Of a stretch of DNA of 64,000 bases, positions 37,601-49,100 are shown one piece after another. Position numbers and translations under genes: made by a program. How positions within the stretch are numbered: position 1 is the stretch's first letter; every line of letters starts with the position of its first letter. A model generated the notes under the pieces. The model was not told the origin of the DNA. It searched no databases and saw only the letters and a program-made list of their open reading frames with translations. Source of the stretch: Coffea arabica (Eukaryota; Streptophyta; Magnoliopsida; Gentianales; Rubiaceae); NCBI RefSeq assembly GCF_036785885.1, contig NC_092316.1:52027001-52091000 (forward strand), in the 5' to 3' direction.

Positions 37601-40600
37601 AGCTCATTATTCAGAGTTCGTGCAGTAATTTTGCTGAGCATTTCTTGCTCATATTTGATTTCTTTTTGCAGGATGAGAGGTCTGTAAGGTAAGGCTTAAA
37701 TTGTGATAGGGTCGTCAAAAAATATCACAATTAGAGTTCTTTTTTTTTTTTTCGGTTTTCATGGATGGGAATAGTCCTCAATTGTTGATGCTCGAATATT
37801 TTTTAAGTATTTAATTTTTTGTAAATTCAGTGTTATAATCATAGTATATACCCTATTTTTCGTATTTCCAAATTAGATAAGCCTTAACAAGATTTGGGCT
37901 CAGGCCAACGGCAACCAGAGCAAGATCTAAACTCTTTCACATACTTTCGTTTTTTATGAAAATGTATTATGGCAGAAACTTAGGAGGATTATTTCTCATT
38001 TCAAATTTCCCCAACATTATTCAGTCACTTGGTTGTTTAACACAAAAAAGAAAAAGAAAAAACAGTAAGATTTTTTTTAAAATTGTGAAAGTTTCTAACA
38101 TAGATTTTTTTAAAAAAAATTGTGAGATAGTTTGCAGCAGCTCTCACATTAAATATTTTAAGTTAAGGACTGAAATGCAAAAATAAGTTTTATTATTTCC
38201 AAAAAAAATTAAAAAAAAAAGAAGATTTTCCTCTGTTGCTGCACACCTGATGTGTGGCAACTTTATTTGGAGAACGACCTCCACATTTGCCTCATTTGTG
38301 GAACTTTTTATATTTTTAGTATTATTTAAAGAAACTTGCCACTATTACTCATTCAAAGAAAAGCCAGACGATACAAGTTTGATCATATCTAGTTTACAAG
38401 CTTCATTGGGGTTTCCTACTAAAGCCCTTTGATAAAGACTTGCTGTTTAGAAATATCTGTTTCTGCAACTATGAAACAATATTGGGCTACACTTGTTGGT
38501 TCATACTTGGATTTAATATCTTCTACTCCCAAATCAAAAACGCATTTTTCAGTGGCTGTGGTGGTTTAGTACTTTGTGTTTCTTTCGGTCCTATGTGCTT
38601 CTTGTTTTGAAGTTATATCCTTCTTAAACTCTTGGCAATTTCTAGTTGATATTCTTTTCCATGCCTTTTCCTTTTTGGATTTCTGGGGTTTTCAGTGTTT
38701 GTCTTGAAAAAGTATGCAGTGTTGGTCTTTGTTTTAGCCATGTCAGTGTATTTCAAGGTCCTAATAGCTTTTAATTGATTAAGTGCCTTGGCAGTGCCCT
38801 AAAATGCTTTACTGTACTCAATGCAGAAGCAGAAGGTGCTCTGGATAAAGCAAGAAAACACAAGAAGAGACAACTTGAAGATACACTAAATCTTGTTCTG
38901 AAGAAGAGAAAGGTGATGTTTCCTTAGGCATAGCATATGTAGTTTTCCATTATTCTGTTCATTGGAGCATTTATCTTGTCTCCGAGCAATAAATCTTCTT
39001 CTTTGACAGAAGATGGTATATTTATTTGAAACATGGATACGAAGTAAAGTGCTTCAGTATGTAAATATTGATTTTTGATATAGTCATTACATGATAAATT
39101 CTATAGCTATGTTTTCATTCAATTGCTTGGCCGGGGTTTCTTTTGCCCTTCCTTTTGCCTCCAACTCTCCGCCCACAATGATAAAGCAAATAACAAATTT
39201 TTGGTCAAAAGAAAAAAAAAAAGGAAGCCTGGCAGGGGTGCTAGGCACCACTTCTCTTGCAGCCTGTCCTGCCCAGCACTCTCCTTCCCAGAAAAGAATG
39301 ACAAAAGGAAGGCTGAGATAACTAAATCCTAATGAGGTCAGTCTCTAGGCAAGTGTTGTCAATGTTCCTTTAAGTTGTTCTTACACTCTTTGAGCAGCAC
39401 AAGTTTAGGGGACGCGAGAATATAAAATGGAGAAGAAAGTATAACAAAAGAAGCCCCCTGTTATGCTCCTGACCGTTTACTCAAGATAAGAAAATGGTCA
39501 TCTACGGATTTGTTGCACTACTTCATTGGTTTGTTATTTATTTTGCACTGCATTTGAAACTGTCAATTCGTTCCATGTCAAGCAGATGTTGCTGAGTAGT
39601 TTGTTTAACTTTTTTGTTTGACTGGTGATTTACATATATTGAAGAGTGTTTTTTACATTCTTGGGGCAGGAATATGAGGATAAAGCAAAGGATAAGGGTG
39701 AAACGCCAGTGATGTTCAGGTGAAGACATTTTTCTCGTGACCTAACATTCAAGTTGTGAAGTTTGAATTTTTCCTGAATGCTAAACTATTCAAACTAATC
39801 CCTTGAATTATCTCTGCTGCAGCCATTTGGGACCTCCTCCTCGTAGGCGCTCCGCTGCAGAAGAGGAAGAAAGAGCGAAGCACCCGAAAGCTGAAGTAGT
39901 TTCTTTCTTGAACCAAAATATCTTATATGTTAAAATTTAGCTCTTCATCTGTCTCATTTGGCTGTCAATTGGTGCAGGATTCAGTTTACTATCACCCTAC
40001 ACTAAATCCTACAGGAGCTCCTCCGCCTGGAAAACCTCCCATGTTTAAATCATCTGTAGGTGTGTATTTCAGTTTCTATTTTCTTATGAACATGCTGTTG
40101 CTCTGTCTGTCTGTGTGCATCTAATAGTTATATATTTTGAACTACAGGACCTAGAATACCATTGTCTGCAGCCACATCAAGTGGTGCTGCATCTTCTTCA
40201 AAATCAGACTTGGATGATGCTGCTTTACCCATTCCTCCTCCACCTCCACCTCCACCTCTGCCTCGTACTGGTGACATGGACTCTGGTGATGCCTCCGAAT
40301 TGCCTGCATCTTTGCCATTGCCACCTCCCCCACCTGTACCACCAAAGCCTCCAGTAACAGACTCCGGTACTTTGTTGCCGCCTCCACCTTTGCCACCACC
40401 ACCACCTCCTCCTGGACCCCCTCCAAAGGACCAAATGGCTATCCGTTCATCACTCCCTCCACCCCCATCTCTCCATCAATCTGCTCAACCTCCACCTCCT
40501 GGAACTGGTGGAAGTGAGACGGAGAAAAGCCAGTTTGCAAAATCTGATGATCAAGCTTCACGGGATCCATTTCAGGTATGTTCTCTCTCAATCTCTCAGA

Positions 40601-42694
40601 ATATGTATTGGGGAAGTATTAGAAACATAATCAAACCATTATCTTTGAAATTTGTGAAAAGCATTGATAAAGAGTTTTGGCGTGCTTGTCCGATTTCATT
40701 GAGAAACGTGAAATGGAAGAAAAATTTGTAAATTGTAATCTTTTACTTGAACTTTTGTCACACTGGACATTACATTCATTTTCCTGATAGCTGATGTTCA
40801 TGGACTGCTTTCTTGTGGTTTATGTCTATTGACTTGAAGTATTTGTTTCCTTTTGCAGGCAACAGCAACACTTCCCCCACCTCCCCCTCCTCCACCAATG
40901 GGTTTGGCACCAAAGATGGTCAATAATCAGTTGGAAGGCATATCTTCTGAATCTGATGCTAATAATCCTGGTTACGATCTGTCAAAAATGATTCCACCTC
41001 CACCTCCACCTCTGAGGCAACAGCCTCCACTGCCAGGACCTGCCATGGCTCCACCATTGCAGCCTGATGTTTTACCTCCAGGAATTTCACGATTTCCCCC
41101 ACCCCCACCTCCAACAGATATGAGGCCTGCATTGCCTGGCAGCGGAATTGTTGGGCAACCTGCTCCACCTGGTGTTATGGTCCCAGTTATTGCAAGACCC
41201 TCTTTTGGACCTCCACCAATGATGAGACCACCACTTCCACCTGGTCCCTCACCTATTCCACAAGATGACCCTGGTGCTGGACTACCTGCTCCACAGAAAC
41301 CATCATATGTTAAATCTGCTGCATCAACTGTTGTTAAAAGACCCCTAGCACAGCACACACCAGAGCTGACAGCCATGGTAAGTTAACATCTTTGCTTGTG
41401 TTGTGCATTTGCATCTGCAGCATTTGCTTTGAAGTAATTATTGATCGCTGGTGATATGTCACTCCATTTATTTATCTATTAATATTTGAATAAGTATGTA
41501 ATTTTGCCTGATGCAAATTGGTTGAAGAATCCATGTTTGGAAGAACTATCTTTAATTGAGCTGTCTGATACAACAACAGCTACAGAGGTTGAAATACAAC
41601 GAAATTCTAGATTGTAAGAATAACCAATCATATCGTATCCATAAAGTGGCAATCACTCATTTGGCACAATCTGTAGAACTATCTTTAATTGAGCTGTCTG
41701 ATACAACAACTCACATCTCCCTCTTATGTGGCTCCAAAATACTTGAAATTTGTTACTGAGCCAACTTCTTTTAAGCCATTGCATTTTTAGGCCAGAAGTT
41801 TCCCTTGTATTACTTTGTCAAAGCTGTCCAGGCTCTTGCTTTCCTGTTTCTTGTTATTAGCAGTCTGTTTTATGTCATCCCATAGATGATGTATTTGGTC
41901 GAAATTCAACATGCTAAACTATCTAGTCCACTTGTGCCGTTTTATGCTTGCTTTTGCATTTTGTTGCTTTTAACTCTCTCTTATGTGTTTGCTTCTTTTC
42001 CTGTATTCCAGAGATCGATCTCAATTTTGGCTAAGCTTTTTTTCCCCCCTTCCTAATGCAAAAATGTGTGGTGACGCTATTGCTGGTAATTTGATTTGTC
42101 GACATTGGTCAATTGAATGTGGATCAGTCTGCTCCTGCACATCATCTAATTAACTTGATTTAAGATATAAATGGGTGTTCATGGTCTGACTTTCCTTGTC
42201 ATACAGCTTCATATGTAACAGGGTAGTTTGGTGCTGTAAACACAATTTTGAGTTGATATCATATAATCTAGCCCTTGTCGGTTAATCAGTGGAGTGCCTA
42301 CGTTCCCCCACAAAAAAAAAAACATCCTTGTTGTATATGAAATATGATATTCTTGCAGTCTTCAGTGGAAGAATATGCCATCTTGTTCCTGATGATGTTT
42401 AGCAACCCCACTTATATCAATTGCCAACTTTTCTTCCATTTTCCTTTATCTCAGAATGTTCCTGCGTTCTACTTGCAGGTTCCTGCTTCTGTTCGCGTCA
42501 GAAGAGAATCTGCAGCACCAAAAGCAAAGCCAAAGCCATCAAATACGACACCAGTGAACCACGCAGTGGCAGCTCCAGCTGAGACAAAGCAAGAATCAAG
42601 TGGCTCATCATCCGCACCGAAACCACAGAGCATTGACGACTCCTACATGGCATTCCTGGAAGACATGAAAGCACTGGGTGCTCTAGATAGTTGA
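34624..42694 (+). CDS. ELF5: EARLY FLOWERING 5 / WW-domain-binding protein 11 homologue
   Basis: Nine exons give 542 aa: 34624-34704, 35883-35976, 38827-38912, 39670-39719, 39823-39895, 39978-40059, 40148-40575, 40859-41377 and 42479-42694. All introns are GT-AG with consistent phases. The N-terminus ([20 protein letters not shown], then [18 protein letters not shown]) is the charged WBP11 domain. [20 protein letters not shown] follows, then [20 protein letters not shown]. From about residue 175 to 440 the protein is dominated by proline runs separated by acidic stretches, the kind of sequence bound by WW and SH3 domains. It ends with the conserved [19 protein letters not shown]. In Arabidopsis ELF5 is a nuclear protein needed for FLC expression and floral repression; animal WBP11 works in splicing. 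Intron 2 (2850 bp) contains a Mutator-like element. The 5' leader has GA microsatellites. Confidence 0.93.
36833..38340. mobile_element. Mutator-like element with long terminal inverted repeats in ELF5 intron 2
   Basis: The left arm (36833 to about 37110, starting GGCAAATTTCTTTAAATAAT) and right arm (about 38083-38340, ending ATTATTTAAAGAAACTTGCC) are inverted copies over about 260 bp, sharing landmarks such as TGAGGCAAATGTG and CTCCAAATAAAGTTGC. ACTATTACTC lies on both outer sides (36823-36832 and 38341-38350), giving the 9-10 bp duplication typical of Mutator superfamily elements. No transposase frame is present in the 970-bp middle, so it is non-autonomous. It makes up more than half of ELF5 intron 2. 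Confidence 0.85.
41543..41710. repeat. 35-bp perfect direct repeat in ELF5 intron 8
   Basis: The 35-bp units at 41543-41577 and 41676-41710 are identical (core TTTAATTGAGCTGTCTGATA) and are separated by 98 bp of unrelated sequence without poly(A) or inverted ends. Confidence 0.85.
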
Positions 42695-43368
42695 GCTGAT
42701 TCAGCCATTTAAGGGATCAAAAGGAAAGAAGACAAACTAGAGTAGACAAACATGGGCTGTTAATTCAGTCAACGATAAACTAGCATTAATGGAGGCATAT
42801 TTTTTTTTCTTTTTTCCTTCCCCTACCCCTCTCCCCCCCTAATCCCTCCCTCTCCCCAAATTCGGCGCGTTTAGGTTTGAACCTTGGTCTGTCAAGTGAG
42901 ACATCAAGTTACTCGTCTATAGCCCTAACGACTATTGGTCAATTATATTAACTTGCGCTTCTTAATTTAATTAGTATGAAAAAGATGTCTATACTCACGG
43001 GATGGAGGAGTATTTCATTCGTTGAGCATGCTACCCATAGCAATAAAAAAAGTTTTATTTTATTTTCTAAGTATTTCAGTGGCACGAGACAATCCAAGGT
43101 TGGAAAATAAAAATGAAGCGAAGTTGCATATTCAAAATTTTTTATCCTAAAAAAAAATTAAGTTTCTGTCAACAAAATAAAAACATGGTACTTGTGAATT
43201 GTATATTTAACTAAAGGGTATATTAGATAATTTACAAATAAGATCGATGGAGTTAATTTCGAAGTTAGTAGACCCAGACGGTCAAAAGGGCAAATTCCCA
43301 AATAAATTTGTTTGAGGGGGTGAGGTGCAAATTGACTCCACGTATCCTGTATGAATATGTTTTATTCA
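42695..43368. other. ELF5 3' flank, no gene seen
   Basis: It contains the probable ELF5 3' UTR, then a C/T-rich stretch (42805-42860) next to GCGTTTAGGTTTGAACC. On the minus strand that reads like a pol III B box, so a SINE remnant is possible but not established. Confidence 0.4.
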
Positions 43369-43377
43369 CTTAAAATT

Positions 43378-43773
43378 CGTAACGGATCTTCTGTCCCATA
43401 CCCTGTGCCACTCTCGGTCCCACTTTTTATTATATTGCTATTTCTCCTACATAAACATCATGTTTTAGTTTTTTTTTTGTTTCCTTAAGATTCAATAACT
43501 ATTAATTGAATAAAAAATAAATACAGCAGCTTAAAATAAGCAATATATAATAGAAAATTAAAAAATACAGTAGAAAATTCATAAAAAATCTCATTTTTTA
43601 TGCATTTTGATTTTTTGAGTTTGTTAAATTTTGTGTATAACTCAATTAATAGTTATTGAATCTTAAGGAAACAAAAAAAAAACTAAAACATGATGTTTAT
43701 GTAGGAGAAATAGCAATATAATAAAAAGTGGGATAGAGAGTGGCACAGGATGTGGGACAGAAGATCCGTTGCT
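43378..43773. mobile_element. Foldback MITE with about 130-bp inverted arms and 9-bp target duplication
   Basis: The left arm from 43378 (CGTAACGGATCTTCTGTCCC) is the near-exact reverse complement of the right arm ending at 43773 (GGGACAGAAGATCCGTTGCT), continuing inward through AACATGATGTTTATGTAGGA. Flanks CTTAAAATT (43369-43377) and CTTAAAATC (43774-43782) give a 9-bp duplication with one mismatch, pointing to the Mutator superfamily. About 396 bp, non-coding; the open frame inside it is spurious. Confidence 0.85.
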
Positions 43774-43782
43774 CTTAAAATC

Positions 43783-45039
43783 TACAATGAACAATTTAAT
43801 AGTAAGGATTCCCTTTGTAAGAAACAAATATAAGCATATACTAAGGAGTCCAAACTCCAATAAGTAAACATATATTCTATTTTTTTTTTACAATACTTAA
43901 TTTGTCTATGACTTCTTCAAATTTTATGGGTTTTTTTTTTTTTTAATTCTTTCTGGTTGGCATACCGGGACCTCGATTGGATTCCCTTCCATCTAGTCTT
44001 CATTTATCTGTTTATTAAATTATATCCTACTTATTGAAGCTTTAAAAACAGGTAGGTCCAGACAACATCTCCTGCCTTAATCTATTTGTTACTAATTACA
44101 CTTGTGAAAAACTTTGGAGTTGGTGAGAACATGCGGCCATCAGCTTTATATTGGTCAGCAGATTGTCATACTTGTTGTGTTCAAAAATCAATTTCACTCG
44201 GAAATTTCGGGTTGGACCTGAAACATAATTTCAATTTACTATTGTAGTTTCTGATAGAACCAATTTCGTACAAGGCTAATTGCATAATCAAGTAATAAAA
44301 ATCTCGATAAAATAATCCCAAATTAGATCTGAAATAAATTAAAACACTGTAAAAGTATTTTATCCCAAACCAGATCTAAAATAAATTAAGATACTATAAA
44401 AATAGAAAATAATGTAATATATCTTTTGTCCAAATATAATAATTCCAACTTCACACAAGTTAAACAAATTCATTTATGATTAAGTGGTTAATGCCTTTGG
44501 GGAAAAAAATAACTTAGTTTAGTTAGATAAAATATTTTTATATTTATTAAATTATTTTTAATTCATAAACGAATTATCGGGTCAACCTCTCGGTGACCTG
44601 AATTCAACTTTCTTTTTTTTTTTTCGGGTTCATTAGGTTTGACTCGATTCTGACCCCAACTCGTGTTATCTCAACCCAAATCCATTAATTTCGTGTTAAG
44701 TTTGTGTCATGTTTTCAAATTATGTCGAAAATTGCCGCCTCTACTTGCACCACAAAGTAAACTTCTTGCCTCATTGATGAGCATGTCATGACCTGTCGTC
44801 TATTTGTCTCTTACCCAACACTAGTTCCCGTGTGGACATAAAATCTGGATAAAGCGCATAGGTATGATATATACTGACTTAATAATAGAAACGACAATTG
44901 GAATTAAGTGCGACTAACTAACTAACTGAACGTTCGATTGTTGTGCTTTTTATTGAATATAATGTACATTTATATAATTATAAATTTGATCGTACTCATG
45001 AATTTTATTAATGTACATGTCATTTCACGAGAACACACG
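43783..45039. other. Intergenic with TE debris, no gene seen
   Basis: Around 44570-44740 GGGTCAACCTCTCGGTGACC and TCATGTTTTC...GTCGAAAATTGCC resemble a widespread plant DNA-element terminus. No boundaries or coding frames could be defined. Confidence 0.4.
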
Positions 45040-45261
45040 TTCCACCGTTCACGTGTCGCTCCGAGTGCCGCCGGGCACTCTTCGCTTCTCAATCCAATAG
45101 CCACTATTCATGCTGGTAGGGCCGCGCTCTTCCGAGTGGCCAGTGGCCTTCGGCCACGTGGCAAAAAAATACAGCAGTCCACCAGGATGAACAGTGGCTA
45201 TTGGGTTGAGCAGTAAACAATGTCCGGCGATGCTCGGACCGACACGTGGACGGTGAAAGGA
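45040..45261. mobile_element. GC-rich foldback MITE carrying G-box motifs
   Basis: TTCCACCGTTCACGTGTCGC near 45040 is mirrored by CGACACGTGGACGGTGAAAG near 45261, and AATCCAATAGCCACTATTCA by GAACAGTGGCTATTGGGTTG. The element is therefore an imperfect 220-bp hairpin. It is much richer in G+C than its surroundings and holds three CACGTG motifs (45050-45055, one near 45155 and one near 45243). It lies about 0.9 kb upstream of the HIPL start codon. Confidence 0.7.
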
Positions 45262-46155
45262 GAAGATCAGTTGTATATAGAAAAAGTAGACTGATGAGAA
45301 TGATTCCAACTCCACCGGGAAGCGGTAGATATATATATATATATATGATTGGTCTGTAAATGCAAACGAAATTGCGAAGAAATACAATAACTAATCAAAA
45401 AAAAATTGCACTAAACTCAACTAGACCCCGACTTGTACGATTGTAGTAATTCCCTGTAACATATGCATTTCTTTGTTGGATACATTATTATCCCCACTTC
45501 TGCTTCTCTGCTAGTAGCAAGTCCAAGTGCCCAATTTATTTATCATGATATGCAGAATGTTTTTCAATGCATTCAATCAAATCTCACGATATTGCAGTTA
45601 ATGAATGAATGTAGGCTCTCAACTTGTCTAGCACGTAGCTCTTCAATCAACCAAGAAGGATGCATCCAGCCTGGTTTGTCTAGACAGGCAGGCTGAGCTT
45701 AATGCATCTTCTCCTCTTCTCAACTACCCAAATCAGTAAGTAGGATAACTATAACCTTCATTTTCAGGTTGACAAAATGATTTCAAAAAGTCAACTTTGC
45801 ATGTAGGAATGTCCTTTCAATGCCTACTTCTCAATTTTGACCAACGAAAGGGTCAATTGCGCCTGCTGTCCCAGAGAAAATGACAGGTTCAGGGAGGGAG
45901 AGACCCTTATCCCTTCCGGAAGCTGTCTAGGTCCTACAAAGTACAAAGAGATCGACAGCTACATTAGGCCAATAGCAATACGGGGGCTGCAAAGAGGGAG
46001 ACAAGAAAGTTCGATATTTTGGCAGAATATGCAGATTCCAGACACAAACAAAAATCCCATCTTTAGAGAAGGTTCTCATTTAGCAGCGAAACAGATTTGC
46101 AGCTGTTCAAGGAAGAGTTAAAAGATTAATTTCTTGTTTTTTGGACGCATCACAC
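45262..46155 (+). other. HIPL promoter and leader region
   Basis: Contains a short AT tract (about 45328-45346). Plus-strand open frames here lack similarity and probably overlap the 5' UTR. No transcription start could be fixed from sequence. Confidence 0.4.
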
Positions 46156-49100
46156 ATGGGAGTCTGCAGGAACTTGAGTTTCCTACTCCTTTTTCTGAGC
46201 TTGCTGCAGTTTCTTCATCATTCATCCTCACATCCTTTATGCATAGATTCAAGTATGTCATGCTAGTAATTCACTCTTCTGTTGAGCTGGATTGAGTTTG
46301 TTCAGTTCTAAGATGATTTTGTTTGTTTCTTCTTCTGGTGTGGAATGGAATAGGTGCGCCCCTTCCTCAGAAGGTTCCTCTGTCATTCTGCTCTTACAAT
46401 GGAACATCATGCTGCAATTCTACTGATGATTCGCAAATAAAGAATCAATTCAAAGCAATGAACATTTCTGACTCTAGCTGTGCTTCCCTTCTCAAATCCA
46501 TCCTTTGTGCGGTAAGAACATGTATTATTGCTCTTAGGAATTTAAGCCAATGCCTTGCTATCATTTACTTCCTCTCAAAAGCGGGATTTCTTATCATATT
46601 GAATTGACCAACCACATCGAGATTTAAGATTCTGTTCTTAAACCAAAAATACTGCTATTGCTCGAAGCCAAGAGTTCGAACCTCATAGGCTATGCGAGCT
46701 GTTTCAGTAACAGTAAATCGATGAGTCTCTACATTTATTCTGTACTTTGTTTTTCTTGTTATTGCTGATCTTACAAGGAACAATTTCTCGGGATTGCAGC
46801 AGCTGATTGATATGTTTTAGTTTGAGTCTTGTCTGTAAATTTCTATTAAATAATCTTGAAATTTTTAGAGTTGCCATTCTTTGAAGTTGTCTTGTTTATC
46901 ATACTTGATGCAGTTCATGGAGAGATATTGTTGTCTTATCTTAATTTGCATGCTTTTTCCCCTTAAAAGCCTTTAAGTCTTGTTCGCAGACAAATTAGGA
47001 CAAAAACACAAATTTCCAGTTAAAGCGATATGCAAATAATAAGAATAGGTTCATCTTAGAATTCCCAAGTTCTATATGCTTACCTTTTTCATTAACGTTC
47101 TTCTATACTCGGTAAATTGTGGTATCTCCATCATTTACAGAGATGTGATCAATTTTCAGCAGAGTTATTTAGGATCAACTCCAGGCCTCAACAAGTTCCT
47201 GTGCTTTGCAACTCCACGGTCTTACCAAATTCTACCCAAACAAGCCAAGCAGCAAATAACTATTGCTCTAAACTATGGACTACATGTCAGAATGTGTCCA
47301 TGGTGAATTCACCCTTTTCTGCCTCTGTACAAGGTCAAGCTGGAGGTGGAGTAATGTCCAACTCTACAAAGTTGACTGATATTTGGAAGTCGCAATCAGA
47401 CTTCTGCAATGCTTTTGGTAGAGCTTCTGATGAAAATTCAGTATGCTTTGCTGGTGAACCTGTAAACCTTAATAGTACCGGAACGTCAATCCCTCCAAGT
47501 GGTTTGTGCCTTGAAAAAATTGGAAATGGTTCATATCTAAACATGGTTGCTCATCCAGACGGCTCCAACCGTGCTTTTTTCTCAAACCAACCAGGCATGA
47601 TTTGGTTGGCCACCATACCCAAACAGGGTTCAGGAGGTGTAATGCAGCTTGATGAGGCCAATCCCTTTCTAGATTTAACTGACGAAGTTACCTTTGATAC
47701 TGCATTTGGGATGATGGGCATTGCAGTTCATCCAAACTTCTTAACAAATGGACGATTCTTTGCTTCGTTCAATTGTGATAAGACAAAGTGGCCTGCTTGT
47801 GGAGGGAGATGTGCTTGTAACTCGGATGTGAACTGTGATGCTTCACAACTACCTCCTGATAGTGGCTCCTTTCCATGCCAATATCAAAGTGTAGTAGCAG
47901 AGTTTACAGTTAATGGTACCGCATCCCAGCCCTCCTTGGTATGTCTCAAACAGAACTATGCTTTCTGCCCATTACACATCTCCTCCATAATTTAACTAGA
48001 TTTCATGCTTCTTATTTTTTACAGGCAAAAACTGCCCAACCATCAGAAGTTAGAAGGATATTTACCATGGGTCTTCCCTTTACGGCCCATCATGCAGGCC
48101 AGATTCTTTTTGGGCCAACAGATGGATATTTGTACTTCATGATGGGGGATGGTGGAAATTCAGGCGATCCATACAATTTTTCACAAAACAAGAAATCCCT
48201 ACTCGGGAAAATCATGCGGCTTGATGTTGATAACATACCAAGTAAGTTGTTATGATACAATTTCCACATGTTACTTAGTTCATCAAGATCAACCATTAGG
48301 ATATCCTGCATTGGAGTTTTCTTCAGACAAGATAAATCAGTTTTTCACAGTTGCACATGCTCCATATCTAAATTGCTAGCCAAAGAGCATCTACCATGTC
48401 AATTGGTCCAATTACAACAACTTAAGAGGATCAATCATTTTCTTACTGCGAAGTGCTAGTCCCAGGTCTGATACTAATGTCTTAATAGCAGACTTGTTAT
48501 GTTTGGTTGTTACCAGAAGTTTTATCTGCTATGTTCTTCCCTATACATTTGCAGAAACAACATGGTACCACTAGTCATGATTATTTTTTAACTTTTGCTT
48601 CTTCTTCTTCCCTCATAATCAATTATTAACATTTACTGGCTGTGCAAGCTTAAACAATATGCCTACATCCGTAGCATGTACAGGTAATGAGCACACCCAC
48701 CAGTCAAAATTTTCATAAGCCCTCTTGTAACTTAGAAATTACTAATGCATGCTTCAATAGCACACCTTAACATCTACAGCATGTTTGCCTACCAGTCAGA
48801 ATTTAGACCCCGAAGCTTTTCCTTCCTATTTGGCTGTTTTTTGGCATTCTCAGGTTGTATAGATTTTTTTTTCAATTAATTCATTTGCCTTCAAAAGCAT
48901 CACAATCTTTTTAATTTAAGTTGCTATTTAGTATTCTTCTATACTCAGCCTTTGATGCTTCAATAAGAACATTTAGAATAGAAGGCAATACCTGATTACT
49001 GCCTCCCTTCAATCATATCCTTTTGCTGTGCATCAGGTGCCGCAGAAATCAGTCAGCTTTCTCTATGGGGAAACTACTCAATCCCCAAAGATAATCCTTA

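Noticed and set aside
40151..41376. Minus-strand frames antisense to ELF5 exons 7-8
   Set aside because: They are shadows of the CCT/CCA proline codons, giving Gly- and Val/Glu-rich antisense frames, while the plus strand has a spliced conserved protein.
42800..42960. Possible minus-strand SINE (GGTTCAAACCTAA with downstream purine-rich tail)
   Set aside because: No clear A box, target duplication or second copy in the window; only noted.
45837..46121. 94-aa frame before HIPL
   Set aside because: It ends before the HIPL ATG, has no similarity I recognise, and probably overlaps promoter or 5' UTR.
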